64,000 bases of DNA from Candidatus Melainabacteria bacterium (GCA_016699165.1 CP064963.1:4216001-4280000), one strand, 5' to 3'; shown: positions 1 to 8,616, counted from the first letter of the stretch. Numbers and translations are program-made. The notes: generated by a model not told the origin, from the sequence alone.

Positions 1-338
1 GAGTCGATTAATTGTTGCAATGAGCGTTTCACTATTTCGCTTACATTTTTTAATTCGCGTCCCAGCTCGTCTACTTGTTGGTGACAGCTTTGCACTTCTT
101 TTGTTTTGGTGCGCTCTAGGCGAACCAGCGATTCATTAATGATTTTGCGAATATCTTGCTCAAGCTCAGTTGACTTGGCTTCAATCTTGGTGGCATCACC
201 TGCTTGCAGAGCCTTTCTTTTTTCGGTCTGCGAGTCGGATAGTTTTTTCAGTTTGCCGTTAGCTTTAGTTTCGATATTGGTCAGCTCTTCGCTGCCCTTA
301 TCGTAAATCACTTGCAATTTCTTACCGGCCATGGTCAT
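1..338 (-). CDS. coiled-coil protein, partial (runs off the window)
   Basis: An open frame on the minus strand starts at ATG 338 (second in-frame ATG at 332) and runs without a stop to base 1, so the C-terminus lies outside the window. AAGGAG sits about 9 nt before ATG 338. The 112 visible residues are rich in Lys, Glu, Gln and Ser with heptad-like hydrophobic spacing, and there is no signal peptide or membrane segment. It begins 24 nt after the stop of the longer coiled-coil gene at 363-1772 and is probably co-transcribed and functionally linked with it. I do not recognise a family; a cytoplasmic structural or scaffold role is a guess. Confidence 0.6.
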   Translation of the reverse strand, partial: MTMAGKKLQVIYDKGSEELTNIETKANGKLKKLSDSQTEKRKALQAGDATKIEAKSTELEQDIRKIINESLVRLERTKTKEVQSCHQQVDELGRELKNVSEIVKRSLQQLID

Positions 339-362
339 GGCGTGCGTCTCCTTGCGATTTAA

Positions 363-1772
363 CTAGTCTGAGTCGAGCGTAAGCATCGATGACAGATATG
401 CCGAAACAGACATGGCTGCCACTTTGCCTCTCTCTTCAATTTCTGGAAGTGCAGTGCTTAATTGAGTAAGCTCGCTTTTGAAACTCTTACTGATACGATC
501 CAGTTCGGAGCGTATGATTCTAACTTGCTTTTCGAGTGACTCAACTGTTTGCAAACGAATTGATTCTATACGCTCGGTCGAGCCACCACTTGAGCGTTTG
601 AATTCAGATTCGAGTTGGTCTACTTGCTTGCGAATTGACTTTACAAGCTCGTTTCCACGTACTTTCAATTGGGTATCGAGATTTTTGCGAAATTCTTCGT
701 CTGCTTGAATCATTTGTCCGCCCATAGAAAGCGGTAATTCTTTTTCTTCTTCAATTGCTTGTTCGAGTAAAGCCATTTGCTTGGCAATGCGATCGGAGTA
801 TTTTTTCTCCAGACGTTTTAGTGTGCTGAAAAATTTGCGATGAGCCGATGCGACATTGGAATTACCTGACTCCGCCATCTGATTAATAGTGGCTTTCGCT
901 TCAGCTACTTTGTATTCGAGCGTGTTTATATGATTGGCCTTGCGCTCTTCTTTCGCTTCCATGATTTGCTTTTCAAACGAGTGTTTAAGCGCATCAACAG
1001 TGGCGCCCCAGGATTCGATATGCTCTTCTAAAAAGTGCGAGCCAATCTCTTCTGCCTGATCGATACGATTGGTACTCTGGTCTATAACTTCTTGAGCAAA
1101 ATCGTTCGATTCCTTTAATAGATCTTCTAACTGCTGAATAACAAGACCAATTTTTACGTCGAAGTCGCGATCGTACTGCGAGAGTTTGGAATTTATTTCT
1201 TCTTTGAGAGTGGAAACGAGCGACTCCACTTTCTCTTCGAGATCTTTTGCTTTTTGCGTTAATGAAGACTCGCTCGATGATTTTTGATTTTCAATTTTCT
1301 TGCGAGCCGAGTTTACTATTTCGTCAATTTTAGGCTGCTGCTCTTTTGAAAATTCAGTGAAATGCTCTTTGGGATTTTCCATTGTTTCTTGCAGTTCGCG
1401 TATTTTGTTTGCAAACTGTTCAAGAATTTCGTTTTTCGCCTCAGCTATCAATTTGTTGAACTTCATACGCGATTCGCTTGCCGTGGCGTAAATCTTGTCG
1501 ATTTCCTGGCGCTCGAACTCTGAAAGCTGGTCTTTGATGTCGTCTCTATGCAAAGACAGGTCTTCGATATTGGCTTCGACTGTGAGCGAGGAAAGCTCTG
1601 ATGCCTTCATCAGCTGACCTTTGAGCGATTCTTCCAGGTCGTTGCTCAATTTATTCAGCTGGGCCAGTGAGTTCAGAACGATTTTGTCCAGATCTACGCT
1701 AGATTTTTCGACTGCCTCTTGCCACAGATTCAAGGCAGAATCCATGCTCGTGGGTTCGTCTTGGCTTTGCAT
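363..1772 (-). CDS. large cytoplasmic coiled-coil protein
   Basis: Predicted 469 residues from ATG 1772, which has AGGAG about 6 nt upstream. The frame stays open to 1820, but that extension has no ribosome site. Almost the whole protein is predicted long alpha-helical coiled coil, rich in Glu, Lys, Ser and Gln with recurring hydrophobic heptads; no signal peptide, membrane span or enzymatic motif is visible. It resembles generic apolipoprotein-like or chemoreceptor-stalk-like helices only in composition. It precedes the partial coiled-coil gene by 24 nt, forming a probable two-gene unit. The function is unknown. I would expect an elongated oligomer, but nothing in the sequence identifies a partner. 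Confidence 0.75.
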   Translation of the reverse strand: MQSQDEPTSMDSALNLWQEAVEKSSVDLDKIVLNSLAQLNKLSNDLEESLKGQLMKASELSSLTVEANIEDLSLHRDDIKDQLSEFERQEIDKIYATASESRMKFNKLIAEAKNEILEQFANKIRELQETMENPKEHFTEFSKEQQPKIDEIVNSARKKIENQKSSSESSLTQKAKDLEEKVESLVSTLKEEINSKLSQYDRDFDVKIGLVIQQLEDLLKESNDFAQEVIDQSTNRIDQAEEIGSHFLEEHIESWGATVDALKHSFEKQIMEAKEERKANHINTLEYKVAEAKATINQMAESGNSNVASAHRKFFSTLKRLEKKYSDRIAKQMALLEQAIEEEKELPLSMGGQMIQADEEFRKNLDTQLKVRGNELVKSIRKQVDQLESEFKRSSGGSTERIESIRLQTVESLEKQVRIIRSELDRISKSFKSELTQLSTALPEIEERGKVAAMSVSAYLSSMLTLDSD

Positions 1773-1857
1773 GATAGCTCCTGTTGTGTTCTTTTCTAAA
1801 TCTACCCAGGCAATCGGCAACTAATGTCGCGACTGATAAAGTAGTTAAGAATTAAGG

Positions 1858-1886
1858 ATAAATCTTGAAAAGGCTTGAGATGTCAA
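1858..1886 (-). promoter_or_regulatory. candidate sigma-70 promoter for the coiled-coil gene
   Basis: On the minus strand TTGACA (1886-1881) is followed after 17 nt by ATTTAT (1863-1858). This lies about 85 nt before ATG 1772 and after the hfq stop. The -35 is a perfect match, the -10 is poor. Confidence 0.35.
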
Positions 1887-1902
1887 GCGATAGAGTCTTT
1901 AT

Positions 1903-2145
1903 CTATATAGGAGATTTGACAGGACCATAACCAATGACAGCATGTCTTTGTAGAGTGACCTGTTTTTTGGCTTGTTTATCGTCCTGGTTCAGGACCAGAG
2001 CAAACGCTACTTCGTCAAACCAGCGCAAAATGCCTTTGTGCTCTTTGCCATCAAGAGTCCAGAAAATTAGCGCTTCTTTTTCTTTGACAAAGCGCTCTAA
2101 TTCGGCAGTAGATGGCAGTTTGCCGTGTGGCTGTGCTTGGGACAT
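1903..2145 (-). CDS. hfq: Hfq-like RNA-binding protein (cyanobacterial type)
   Basis: The 80-residue protein has the layout of short cyanobacterial Hfq: an N-terminal LPS motif and helix (residues 10-24), then an Sm1-like region with LDG, GILRWFDE and a hydrophobic strand (residues 32-52), and an Sm2-like region with QRHAVIGYG (residues 66-74) where proteobacterial Hfq has the YKHA motif. Family knowledge: Hfq forms a hexameric ring that binds RNA; in cyanobacteria it also associates with type IV pili, and its RNA role is less clear. The start is only 3 nt after the glycosyltransferase stop, so it is probably translated by coupling as the last gene of an hbd-glycosyltransferase-hfq operon. 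The assignment rests on motif pattern, not on a search. Confidence 0.75.
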   Translation of the reverse strand: MSQAQPHGKLPSTAELERFVKEKEALIFWTLDGKEHKGILRWFDEVAFALVLNQDDKQAKKQVTLQRHAVIGYGPVKSPI

Positions 2146-2148
2146 CTG

Positions 2149-3396
2149 TTAAATGTCTCTTGCGTCAGCCATGAGTTTGCCTTTGTCCATGGCACCTGAA
2201 TCCGGATCGATGGTTTTCTTGGTGCTAACAACGTATCTGCGTCCTTTCCAATTGACCTCTTCGCCAAAGAGAACCAGATAAGCCGAGTGCAGATACAGAC
2301 AAGTAAGTGTGAGAGTGCCAAAAGGAGTGAGGAAGAAATGTCTCCAGTCGATGCCTCTGTGGTGCTCAGAGCACTGTTTGTACCAGAGAAAGAGTGTGAT
2401 GTACTGAACCGCAACAAGGGCTGTGAGACGAATCAGATTAGTGTTCACTTCGCCTTGTGTCCACTCTGCAATTACCCAGGCAAGCTCGAAGAGAGGGAAA
2501 ACCACGACAGTGTTGAGTAAGAAAAGCAAAAATGCCAGGTTGGAGATTTTGCTGTCGATAAGCGAATAAAGATTTTTGGTCCAGCCAAGCCACATTGATT
2601 TCAAATCTGTGTACATGCGCACGCTGTAGAGGTTTTTGCCGTCGGCGACGCCAATTTTGCAACCCTTTTCTTTGAATACGCGCGCAATGGCGTGGTCTTC
2701 CACGATTTCATCTCGTACAGATTCGTGTCCGCCCATTGCTTCGTAAGATGTGCGTTTGCATACAATGTACTGACCATAAGCGTATGCACGCTCTGCTTCG
2801 GGATCGTTTACGGTGTGAAAAGGATCGCCCAGCAAAAAGCCACTGAGTAAGACTGGCATCACAAGCCGCTCAGGAAAGCTGCCTAGTTCTTGAACAGGTA
2901 TGAAGGATAATAAATCCAGATTATTCTCAAGCGCGTAAGAGACAGCGTCTTTGAGTGAATTTGGATGGTGGTAGGTATCTGCATCAGTGAAGATGTACCA
3001 CTGGTCATCACCTTTTTTAGATACTTTGGACACAGCATGAAGAATGGCGTTGCATTTGCCTATCCAGCCAGGAGGTGCGTCGCTGCCTTGAATTAGTTTT
3101 ATGCGCTCATACTTTTGAGCATAGTCGACAATGATGTCGCCAGTTCTATCGGTAGAGCGATCATTTACTACCACTACTTCGAAATTAGGATAGTCTTGCT
3201 TGGCCAGTGATTCAAGCAAGCGACCAATTTTTCCTTCTTCGTTGCGAGCAGGAATTACTACCGAGATAAAGGGCAGTTGGGAGTCTTTCAATTTGGAAGA
3301 TTCAACTTGCTTGAGCAGGTTGTAAAAGACCGCTGTAAGTCCAAACATACCTAAAATCAAGAATGTGACTGCCAGATAGAGGCTGAGCGAAATCAT
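2149..3396 (-). CDS. family 2 glycosyltransferase, HpnB/CrtQ-like, membrane-bound
   Basis: The 415 residues begin with a hydrophobic segment (about 5-27), followed by a GT-A domain. The opening strand has SVVIPARNEE, then VVVNDRSTD, then GWIGKCNA. TDADT (about 138-142) is the metal-binding DxD, EIVEDHAIA supplies the probable catalytic ED acid, and LGWTKN follows. Further membrane helices occupy about 285-375. The GWIGK plus TDADT pattern is typical of hopanoid-associated HpnB and carotenoid glycosyltransferases, which act on lipid acceptors at the inner membrane; which lipid is used here cannot be told. The start lies 2 nt after the stop of the 3-hydroxyacyl-CoA dehydrogenase gene, and hfq follows after 3 nt, so these form one operon. 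Confidence 0.85.
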   Translation of the reverse strand: MISLSLYLAVTFLILGMFGLTAVFYNLLKQVESSKLKDSQLPFISVVIPARNEEGKIGRLLESLAKQDYPNFEVVVVNDRSTDRTGDIIVDYAQKYERIKLIQGSDAPPGWIGKCNAILHAVSKVSKKGDDQWYIFTDADTYHHPNSLKDAVSYALENNLDLLSFIPVQELGSFPERLVMPVLLSGFLLGDPFHTVNDPEAERAYAYGQYIVCKRTSYEAMGGHESVRDEIVEDHAIARVFKEKGCKIGVADGKNLYSVRMYTDLKSMWLGWTKNLYSLIDSKISNLAFLLFLLNTVVVFPLFELAWVIAEWTQGEVNTNLIRLTALVAVQYITLFLWYKQCSEHHRGIDWRHFFLTPFGTLTLTCLYLHSAYLVLFGEEVNWKGRRYVVSTKKTIDPDSGAMDKGKLMADARDI

Positions 3397-3398
3397 AA

Positions 3399-4298
3399 TT
3401 AGTAAGTGTAGAATCCTTTTCCGGTCTTTTTACCAAGATGTCCAGCCGAAACTAATTGTCTCAGAACGGGGCAGGGACGGTATTTAGGATCTCCGAATCC
3501 TTCAAGCATTGTTTCCATAATATGCAAAACGATGTCCAGTCCCACAAAATCAGCAAGAGCCAATGGTCCCATTGGATGGTTATAACCAAGAGTCATGCCT
3601 TGATCGATTTCTTCTGGAGTGGAGAGTCCTTCCATGAGGGCGAAAGCGGCTTCGTTAATGAGCACCATACCAAGGCGAGTGGTGATGAAGCCGGGAAAAT
3701 CTTTGGAGGCGATAACTGTTTTACCAAGCTCTTCGGCAAAGGTTCGCACTTTTGATGTGGTTTCAGGGGTGGTATCAACACCAGGAATGATTTCAACCAG
3801 TTTCATGATGTGGGCTGGTGAGAAAAAGTGCATTCCCATAAATTGCTTGGTGCGCTTTGTAGAAGCTGCAATAGCCGTTATAGGCAAAGAAGATGTATTG
3901 GATGCAAAAATGGTGGCAGGCTTACAAATGGCATCGAGCTTACTAAACAAATCTTTCTTTATATTGATGTCTTCAGCAACGGCTTCGATAACCAGGTCGC
4001 AGTTTTTGGCGTCGTCCAGTTTGGAGGCGCGCAAAATGCGACTTTTGATTTCGTTTAAATCTTCTTGTGAGAACAATCCTTTTTCGACTGATTTTTTACC
4101 CATCTTTTCAATTTCAGATTGAGCTAAGTCGAGCGACGCCTCGGATATATCGTAGATATACACTTTCGACTGAGTGCGCGACGCAATCAGGTAGGCAATG
4201 CATCTTCCCATAAAGCCGCTGCCGGCCATAAACACTTCTTGAAAGCAGGCTTTCTTAAACACTTGACTTTCTTCTTTTGTTTTCACTGATTCAGGCAT
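3399..4298 (-). CDS. hbd: 3-hydroxybutyryl-CoA dehydrogenase
   Basis: The 299-residue protein has a Rossmann NAD site (MAGSGFMGRCIA, about 25-36), an acidic residue ending strand 2 (IYDIS), EAVAEDI, SNTSSLPI and the catalytic-His motif MGMHFFSPA. The C-terminal dimerisation domain has PGFITTRL, NHPMGPLALADFVGLD and ends in KKTGKGFYTY. This is the short soluble class (about 280-300 aa) that oxidises 3-hydroxyacyl-CoA with NAD(P) in butyrate, PHB or fatty-acid metabolism. The N-terminus has about 20 extra residues compared with the family. ATG 4298 has GAGGA about 10 nt upstream. It heads an operon with a glycosyltransferase and hfq. Gene symbol by family; the physiological direction is not known. 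Confidence 0.9.
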   Translation of the reverse strand: MPESVKTKEESQVFKKACFQEVFMAGSGFMGRCIAYLIASRTQSKVYIYDISEASLDLAQSEIEKMGKKSVEKGLFSQEDLNEIKSRILRASKLDDAKNCDLVIEAVAEDINIKKDLFSKLDAICKPATIFASNTSSLPITAIAASTKRTKQFMGMHFFSPAHIMKLVEIIPGVDTTPETTSKVRTFAEELGKTVIASKDFPGFITTRLGMVLINEAAFALMEGLSTPEEIDQGMTLGYNHPMGPLALADFVGLDIVLHIMETMLEGFGDPKYRPCPVLRQLVSAGHLGKKTGKGFYTY

Positions 4299-4398
4299 GA
4301 TTCAAGCTTCCTCGGCTATTAGTAAGCAGGCATCCTCTTTTAGCGAGTGTCCAGACTGGCGTTATGCTACCACCCTTGACAGGTAAAATTCTTAAGAA

Positions 4399-4421
4399 TT
4401 GTCATGGTTAGTACATTACAT
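4399..4421 (+). promoter_or_regulatory. 23-bp conserved upstream element (copy 1)
   Basis: This lies in the 185-bp divergent region between hbd and the carboxylase gene, 63 nt before the GTG start. It matches 19 of 23 bases with 62318-62340, upstream of the MshEN-like repeat gene. It contains TTGTCAT and a TACATT that could be a -10. A TTGACA at 4376-4381 has no matching -10. Interpreted as an activator site or unusual promoter. Confidence 0.45.
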
Positions 4422-4483
4422 GTGTTTCTAGGGTAAGCTTTTTTACCTAATAAATACTCAATCTTTTATAACGGGGCTGTGTT

Positions 4484-6298
4484 GTGAGCACTCAAATAAA
4501 AAAACTGCTTATTGCAAATAGAGGTGAAATCGCCTGTCGCATCATTCATGCTTGTCGCGAACTGGACATAAGCCCCATTGCCATTTTTTCAGAACCTGAT
4601 CACAAAAGCAGACATGTTGAATTAGCGGACGAAAAATGGAAATTAGACGGTCAGCCAGGACAAGCCGGCAAGACTTATTTAGACATTGCTCAAATTGTTG
4701 AAATTGCTAAAAAAGCGGGTGCAGACGCAATTCACCCAGGTTATGGTTTCTTGTCTGAAAATCCGGCTTTCGCCAAAGCCTGCATTGATGCGGGCATTAT
4801 CTTTGTGGGACCTAGTCCTGAGATTATTAATCTAATGGGCTCTAAAGTCGAATCAAGACGAGCGATGGAAAAAGCCAAAGTACCGGTTGTACCAGGCACT
4901 ACAGACCCTGTAACCGATCCTGAAATAGTGAAAGAACTTGGTATCAAATATGGTTACCCACTTGCAATCAAAGCAAGCGCTGGTGGCGGCGGACGCGGAC
5001 TGCGTGTAGTAAAAAATGCCGAAGAAGTGGAAGCGGCACTTGCTGGTGCTAAACGCGAAGGTGAGAGTTATTTTGGTTCTGGCGAAGTGTATGTGGAAAA
5101 ATATTTGGACAAGCCAAGACACATCGAAGTCCAGATTCTGGGCGACAAGTTTGGAAATTTAATTCACTTATATGAGCGCGATTGCTCAAGCCAACGCCGT
5201 CACCAAAAGCTTTTAGAAGAGGCTCCAGCATTCAAGCTAGACAAAAAAGTGAAAGACAAATTGCTAGAAGCGGCAGTGCGCGGCGCAAAATCAATTGGAT
5301 ATTTTTCGGCTGGAACAATGGAGTTTCTTGCCTGGAAAGATCAGTTTTATTTTCTTGAAATGAACACTCGCGTACAGGTAGAACATCCCATAACCGAACT
5401 CACTACTGGAGTCGACATTGTCAAAGAACAAATTTTGATTGCCTGTGGAGAACGGTTGCAATTAAAACAAGACGAAGTCAAACAAAATGGACACTCGATT
5501 GAATGCCGCATAAATGCCGAAGATCCATCGCGTAATTTTATGCCATCACCTGGCACTATCACTGAATATGTTGTTCCTCAACGTCCCTGGACTCGCCTGG
5601 ACTCAGGTTCTTATCAGGGGTATCAAGTGTTGCCTTTTTACGATTCGCTTTTAGCCAAGCTTGTAGTTTGGGGTTCTAATCGAACTGAAGCAATCAAAAG
5701 AATGAAATTGGCTTTGGCTGAATACACTATAAAAGGTTTATCCACCACTATTTCGTTCCATCAAGCCCTGCTCGACAACGAAGAGTTTATTAGAGGAGAG
5801 GTGCATACTGGCTTCATCGAGCAAGAATTCATGAAAGAATTCAAAGCAATGGCAAAACCCCAAGCGCCCGCTCAAGCACCTGTACAAGCAGTTGCAAGTG
5901 AGTTAGAAAAATCACTTAAGCCTGCTCGAAGTTTCAATGTGGAAGTGGACAGAAGAATTTTCACCGTTAATGTGGCTGAATACGTATCAGCTGCATCAGA
6001 AAGTAATACAGGTAAAACTGCAACTGCTGTAAAGGAAGCTCCCAAAGCTCTTGTGTCAGAAGCTGCGTCCCCGTCTTCTTCGAGTTCGGGTGAAGTTCGC
6101 TCTTTGATGAATGGACTTGTGAAACAAATTCTTGTGAGCGAGAAAGACAAAGTGACAGTGGGACAAAAGCTCATCACATTTGAAGCGATGAAGATGGAAA
6201 CAGATGTCACCGCCGACAAGAATGGAACCGTATCCAGTATCAAAGTTAAAACCGGTGAAACGGTAAATGCAAATCATTTGCTCATGGTTATTGAATGA
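4484..6298 (+). CDS. biotin carboxylase fused to biotin carboxyl carrier protein (acyl-CoA carboxylase alpha subunit)
   Basis: The 604 residues comprise an N-terminal biotin carboxylase domain (KKLLIANRGEIACRI at 6-20, GYGFLSENPAFA, the glycine-rich ATP loop KASAGGGGRGLR, MNTRVQVEHPITE, ECRINAEDP), a Pro/Ala/Ser-rich linker (about 455-535) and a biotinyl domain with EAMKMET, where Lys570 is the expected biotinylation site. This is the layout of acetyl/propionyl-CoA carboxylase alpha subunits, which carboxylate biotin with ATP and bicarbonate. The carboxyltransferase is not in this window. The fused form differs from the separate AccB/AccC of most cyanobacteria, suggesting short-chain acyl-CoA carboxylation or an alternative ACC. 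The start is GTG 4484. ispF follows, overlapping by ATGA. Confidence 0.9.
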   Translation: MSTQIKKLLIANRGEIACRIIHACRELDISPIAIFSEPDHKSRHVELADEKWKLDGQPGQAGKTYLDIAQIVEIAKKAGADAIHPGYGFLSENPAFAKACIDAGIIFVGPSPEIINLMGSKVESRRAMEKAKVPVVPGTTDPVTDPEIVKELGIKYGYPLAIKASAGGGGRGLRVVKNAEEVEAALAGAKREGESYFGSGEVYVEKYLDKPRHIEVQILGDKFGNLIHLYERDCSSQRRHQKLLEEAPAFKLDKKVKDKLLEAAVRGAKSIGYFSAGTMEFLAWKDQFYFLEMNTRVQVEHPITELTTGVDIVKEQILIACGERLQLKQDEVKQNGHSIECRINAEDPSRNFMPSPGTITEYVVPQRPWTRLDSGSYQGYQVLPFYDSLLAKLVVWGSNRTEAIKRMKLALAEYTIKGLSTTISFHQALLDNEEFIRGEVHTGFIEQEFMKEFKAMAKPQAPAQAPVQAVASELEKSLKPARSFNVEVDRRIFTVNVAEYVSAASESNTGKTATAVKEAPKALVSEAASPSSSSSGEVRSLMNGLVKQILVSEKDKVTVGQKLITFEAMKMETDVTADKNGTVSSIKVKTGETVNANHLLMVIE

Positions 6299-6783
6299 GC
6301 TATAGAGTCGGCAACGGCTTTGATATCCACCGCCTTGTCAGTGGTCGACCACTTTTTTTGGGTGGTATTGAAATTGCTCACGACAAGGGATTGGCAGGAC
6401 ATTCAGACGGTGACTGCGTTGTGCATGCACTGATAGAAGCACTGCTTGGCGCAGCGGGACTGCCTGATATAGGCTCGCTTTATCCACCTGAAGATCCAAG
6501 TATTGCAGGCATAAGCAGTTTGAAGATGCTCGATAGAGTGCACGAATTAGTGGGCGATAAGGGCTGGCAGATTGAAAACGCCGATATTTCTGTAATATGT
6601 GAGCAACCAAAATTGAAACCGCATTATCAAAAAATGCGCCAGACTCTAAGCTCGTGTTTGAATTTGACTTATGAGCAAATAAATTTCAAAGCAAGGACGG
6701 CAGAAAAGCTGGGACCTATTGGCGAGGGCGAAGCAATTGCAGCCATTTGCACTGCTCTACTCAAATCCAAAGACCAGGCTTAG
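6295..6783 (+). CDS. ispF: 2-C-methyl-D-erythritol 2,4-cyclodiphosphate synthase
   Basis: At 162 residues this is the usual IspF length. The metal site shows GFDIHRL near the N-terminus (Asp and His ligands) and GHSDGDCVVHALIEALLGAAGLPDIG, which holds the second His and the cavity helix. A C-terminal GPIGEGEAIAA resembles the GFIGR-like CMP-binding end, with an altered KART in place of KTNE. The enzyme converts CDP-methylerythritol 2-phosphate to MEcPP in the MEP isoprenoid pathway, as a cytoplasmic trimer. The start ATG overlaps the stop of the carboxylase gene by 4 nt, so it is translationally coupled. No other MEP gene is in the window. Confidence 0.92.
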   Translation: MSYRVGNGFDIHRLVSGRPLFLGGIEIAHDKGLAGHSDGDCVVHALIEALLGAAGLPDIGSLYPPEDPSIAGISSLKMLDRVHELVGDKGWQIENADISVICEQPKLKPHYQKMRQTLSSCLNLTYEQINFKARTAEKLGPIGEGEAIAAICTALLKSKDQA

Positions 6784-6795
6784 AGCAAAACGAAT

Positions 6796-7389
6796 TTAGA
6801 CTTTCACCACATTGCAGCGAGGACAGTTGCGCCCCTCAAAAGGATGTTTGCACTCGGGGCAAATATTTACTTTGATAATTGATTGAGCGCCAAGGTCTGA
6901 AGCTTCTGGATTGGCGAGACTTTGATTGATGCTCTGCTCGATGATTCGAGCTTCAACTTTGCGATTAAGGTGATTTAGTAGTGAGACTACATCAAGCATT
7001 GTTTGTTGAGTCTCTTCGTTTTTGGCACCGGCTGTACTTTTCAATACGTTTAAGGCGCGTTTGCCGTAGCGTTCAGCATCGACATAGTTTTCAGCCATGT
7101 AAGAAACGGTAGCTAGCTTTTTTAAAGCTTTGCCGACGATGGGATTTTTTTCGCCAAGTACTTTGCTTTTGATATTCAAGCTCTCAAGATAGTGAGCTTG
7201 AGCAAGCTCAAGTTTGCGCTGTCCGATATAAATCCATCCCAGCTGGTCCAGACAAACACAAAGTCGCTCGTCTGCATTTTCACTTTGTTTGAGCACACCC
7301 ATTGCCTCAAGCAATAACTGTTCGGCGCGTCCTAGATCGTTCGCGTCGATTGATTCTTTAATTGCTTGTTTATAGTCTTTCCATTCCAT
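6796..7389 (-). CDS. TPR protein with C-terminal zinc ribbon
   Basis: The 197 residues start with tetratricopeptide-type helical pairs (about 20-140, for example QLGWIYIGQRKLELAQAHYLESL and the following unit). They end with a four-cysteine zinc ribbon (CPECKHPFEGRNCPRC, about 178-193). There is no signal peptide, so it is probably a cytoplasmic scaffold. The start ATG 7389 has no clear Shine-Dalgarno and lies just after the terminator of the upstream recombinase gene. A TTGTAT-17-TACAAA promoter before that hairpin could drive it, which would place the hairpin in its leader. The partner and function are unknown. Confidence 0.8.
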   Translation of the reverse strand: MEWKDYKQAIKESIDANDLGRAEQLLLEAMGVLKQSENADERLCVCLDQLGWIYIGQRKLELAQAHYLESLNIKSKVLGEKNPIVGKALKKLATVSYMAENYVDAERYGKRALNVLKSTAGAKNEETQQTMLDVVSLLNHLNRKVEARIIEQSINQSLANPEASDLGAQSIIKVNICPECKHPFEGRNCPRCNVVKV

Positions 7390-7395
7390 AAGAAC

Positions 7396-7427
7396 AAAAA
7401 AAAGGCTCAGTAGTTAACTAAGCCTTT
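7396..7427 (-). terminator. Rho-independent terminator after the recombinase gene
   Basis: On the minus strand a hairpin with a 7-bp outer stem (AAAGGCT/AGCCTTT), one mismatch, three more pairs and a 5-nt loop is followed by a run of eight T. It lies 33 nt after the recombinase stop. Confidence 0.8.
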
Positions 7428-7460
7428 TGTACCAGAGTTTCGCTCAATATACAACTAGTT

Positions 7461-8576
7461 TTATGCTCTTGGGTGAGTGGTCGAATAGACCTTTCTCAGT
7501 CTGTCCATGCTCACATGAGTGTAAATTTGAGTTGTATTAATTGTGGTATGTCCAAGCAGGTCTTGGACTACTCGCAAATCGGCTCCGCCCTCGAGCAAAT
7601 GAGTGGCGAAAGTATGTCTGAGAGTATGAGGTGTGATTGGTTTGTTGATTTTCGCTTTCTTAGCGTATTTCAAAACCAACCTGTGCACTGAACGCGACGA
7701 TAATCTGGTTGCCTGACGACTCACAAATAGTGGACTATCTGGCACTGGACTTCTATCTTGTGCCAATTTTGGCCAGTACTCGTGCAAGTATTTACAGAGC
7801 CAGGCGTTAGCACTTTGATTTAAGAGAACGACACGTTCTTTATTTCCTTTTCCTACCACGCGCATTTCCATAGCTTGCTCGCTGTAGTCTTTCACTTTAA
7901 GATTGCACAACTCGCTCACGCGCATGCCGGAAGCGTAAAGCACTTCCATTAAGGCGCGGTCACGAATGCCGAGCAATGATTGATCCGGAGCCAAGAGTAA
8001 ACGGACAACTTCTTCGCGATCGAGACACGAAGGCAGTTTTCTTGTCAGTTTTGGACCACGCACCAATTTTGACGGATCGTCTTCAATCAACTGCTCTCTG
8101 CGCAGATATTTATAAAAACTGCGGATGGCAGATATTTTTCGAGCAACCGTAGGACGACTGTATTGCTCTTGAATTTGACGGATATAACTCTTCAGTCCTT
8201 CCGCTTCCAACCATGAGCCTGAGCTGCCCGACGCCGACGTTTCCGGTGGCGACATGTCTACTTGAGCTTCGGGCTCAAGAGTCTCTTGAAGAGAGGTTAC
8301 ATCAGTTCTCGAAAACTGGGGCTCGCCACCATATTCGGTAGCTCTTTCCCTAACATTTGAAACGCTTGGTATGGAACTCGCACTCGTATTTTCAATAAGC
8401 TGTCTCAAATCGTTGAGATAAGCCCGGATTGTATGAGCCGAGTAATTACGTTCTTCCTCCAGATATCCAGCAAACTGATTGAGCCATGTTAGTGGTAACT
8501 GACTCGCTCCCTGTGGACCATTCACTTCTGACCAACTTTCTAGTGACAAAGCACTTAGTAACACTGTAAAAAACAC
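7461..8576 (-). CDS. Xer-type tyrosine recombinase with an insertion in the core-binding domain
   Basis: The 371 residues hold an N-terminal SAM-like core-binding domain interrupted by a low-complexity Ser/Glu/Pro-rich stretch (about 62-125), then the catalytic domain. The catalytic set is complete: Arg in SGMRVSEL, Lys in GKGNKER, HTLRH, GHTTIN and the Tyr in QIYTHVSM. XerC/D of about 300 residues resolve chromosome dimers at dif; this one fits that class, with HTFATHLLEGG as usual. The frame begins at GTG 8576, 12 nt after a CATAAT box; a later GTG is possible. It lies just past the 3' end of the tRNA-Sec gene, the place where integrases often sit, but no island or att repeat is seen. Its exact role (XerC, XerD or other) is not resolved. 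Confidence 0.85.
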   Translation of the reverse strand: MFFTVLLSALSLESWSEVNGPQGASQLPLTWLNQFAGYLEEERNYSAHTIRAYLNDLRQLIENTSASSIPSVSNVRERATEYGGEPQFSRTDVTSLQETLEPEAQVDMSPPETSASGSSGSWLEAEGLKSYIRQIQEQYSRPTVARKISAIRSFYKYLRREQLIEDDPSKLVRGPKLTRKLPSCLDREEVVRLLLAPDQSLLGIRDRALMEVLYASGMRVSELCNLKVKDYSEQAMEMRVVGKGNKERVVLLNQSANAWLCKYLHEYWPKLAQDRSPVPDSPLFVSRQATRLSSRSVHRLVLKYAKKAKINKPITPHTLRHTFATHLLEGGADLRVVQDLLGHTTINTTQIYTHVSMDRLRKVYSTTHPRA

Positions 8577-8588
8577 AACAACGTATTT

Positions 8589-8616
8589 ATTATGGGATGT
8601 TTGAAAAGTTTGTAAA
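8589..8616 (-). promoter_or_regulatory. candidate promoter of the recombinase gene
   Basis: Minus strand TTTACA (8616-8611), 16-nt spacer, CATAAT (8594-8589). It lies 12 nt before the GTG at 8576, which implies a very short leader. Confidence 0.4.

Noticed and set aside
3619..4122. 167-residue plus-strand open frame inside hbd
   Set aside because: Antisense to a clear 3-hydroxybutyryl-CoA dehydrogenase with all motifs; shadow frame.
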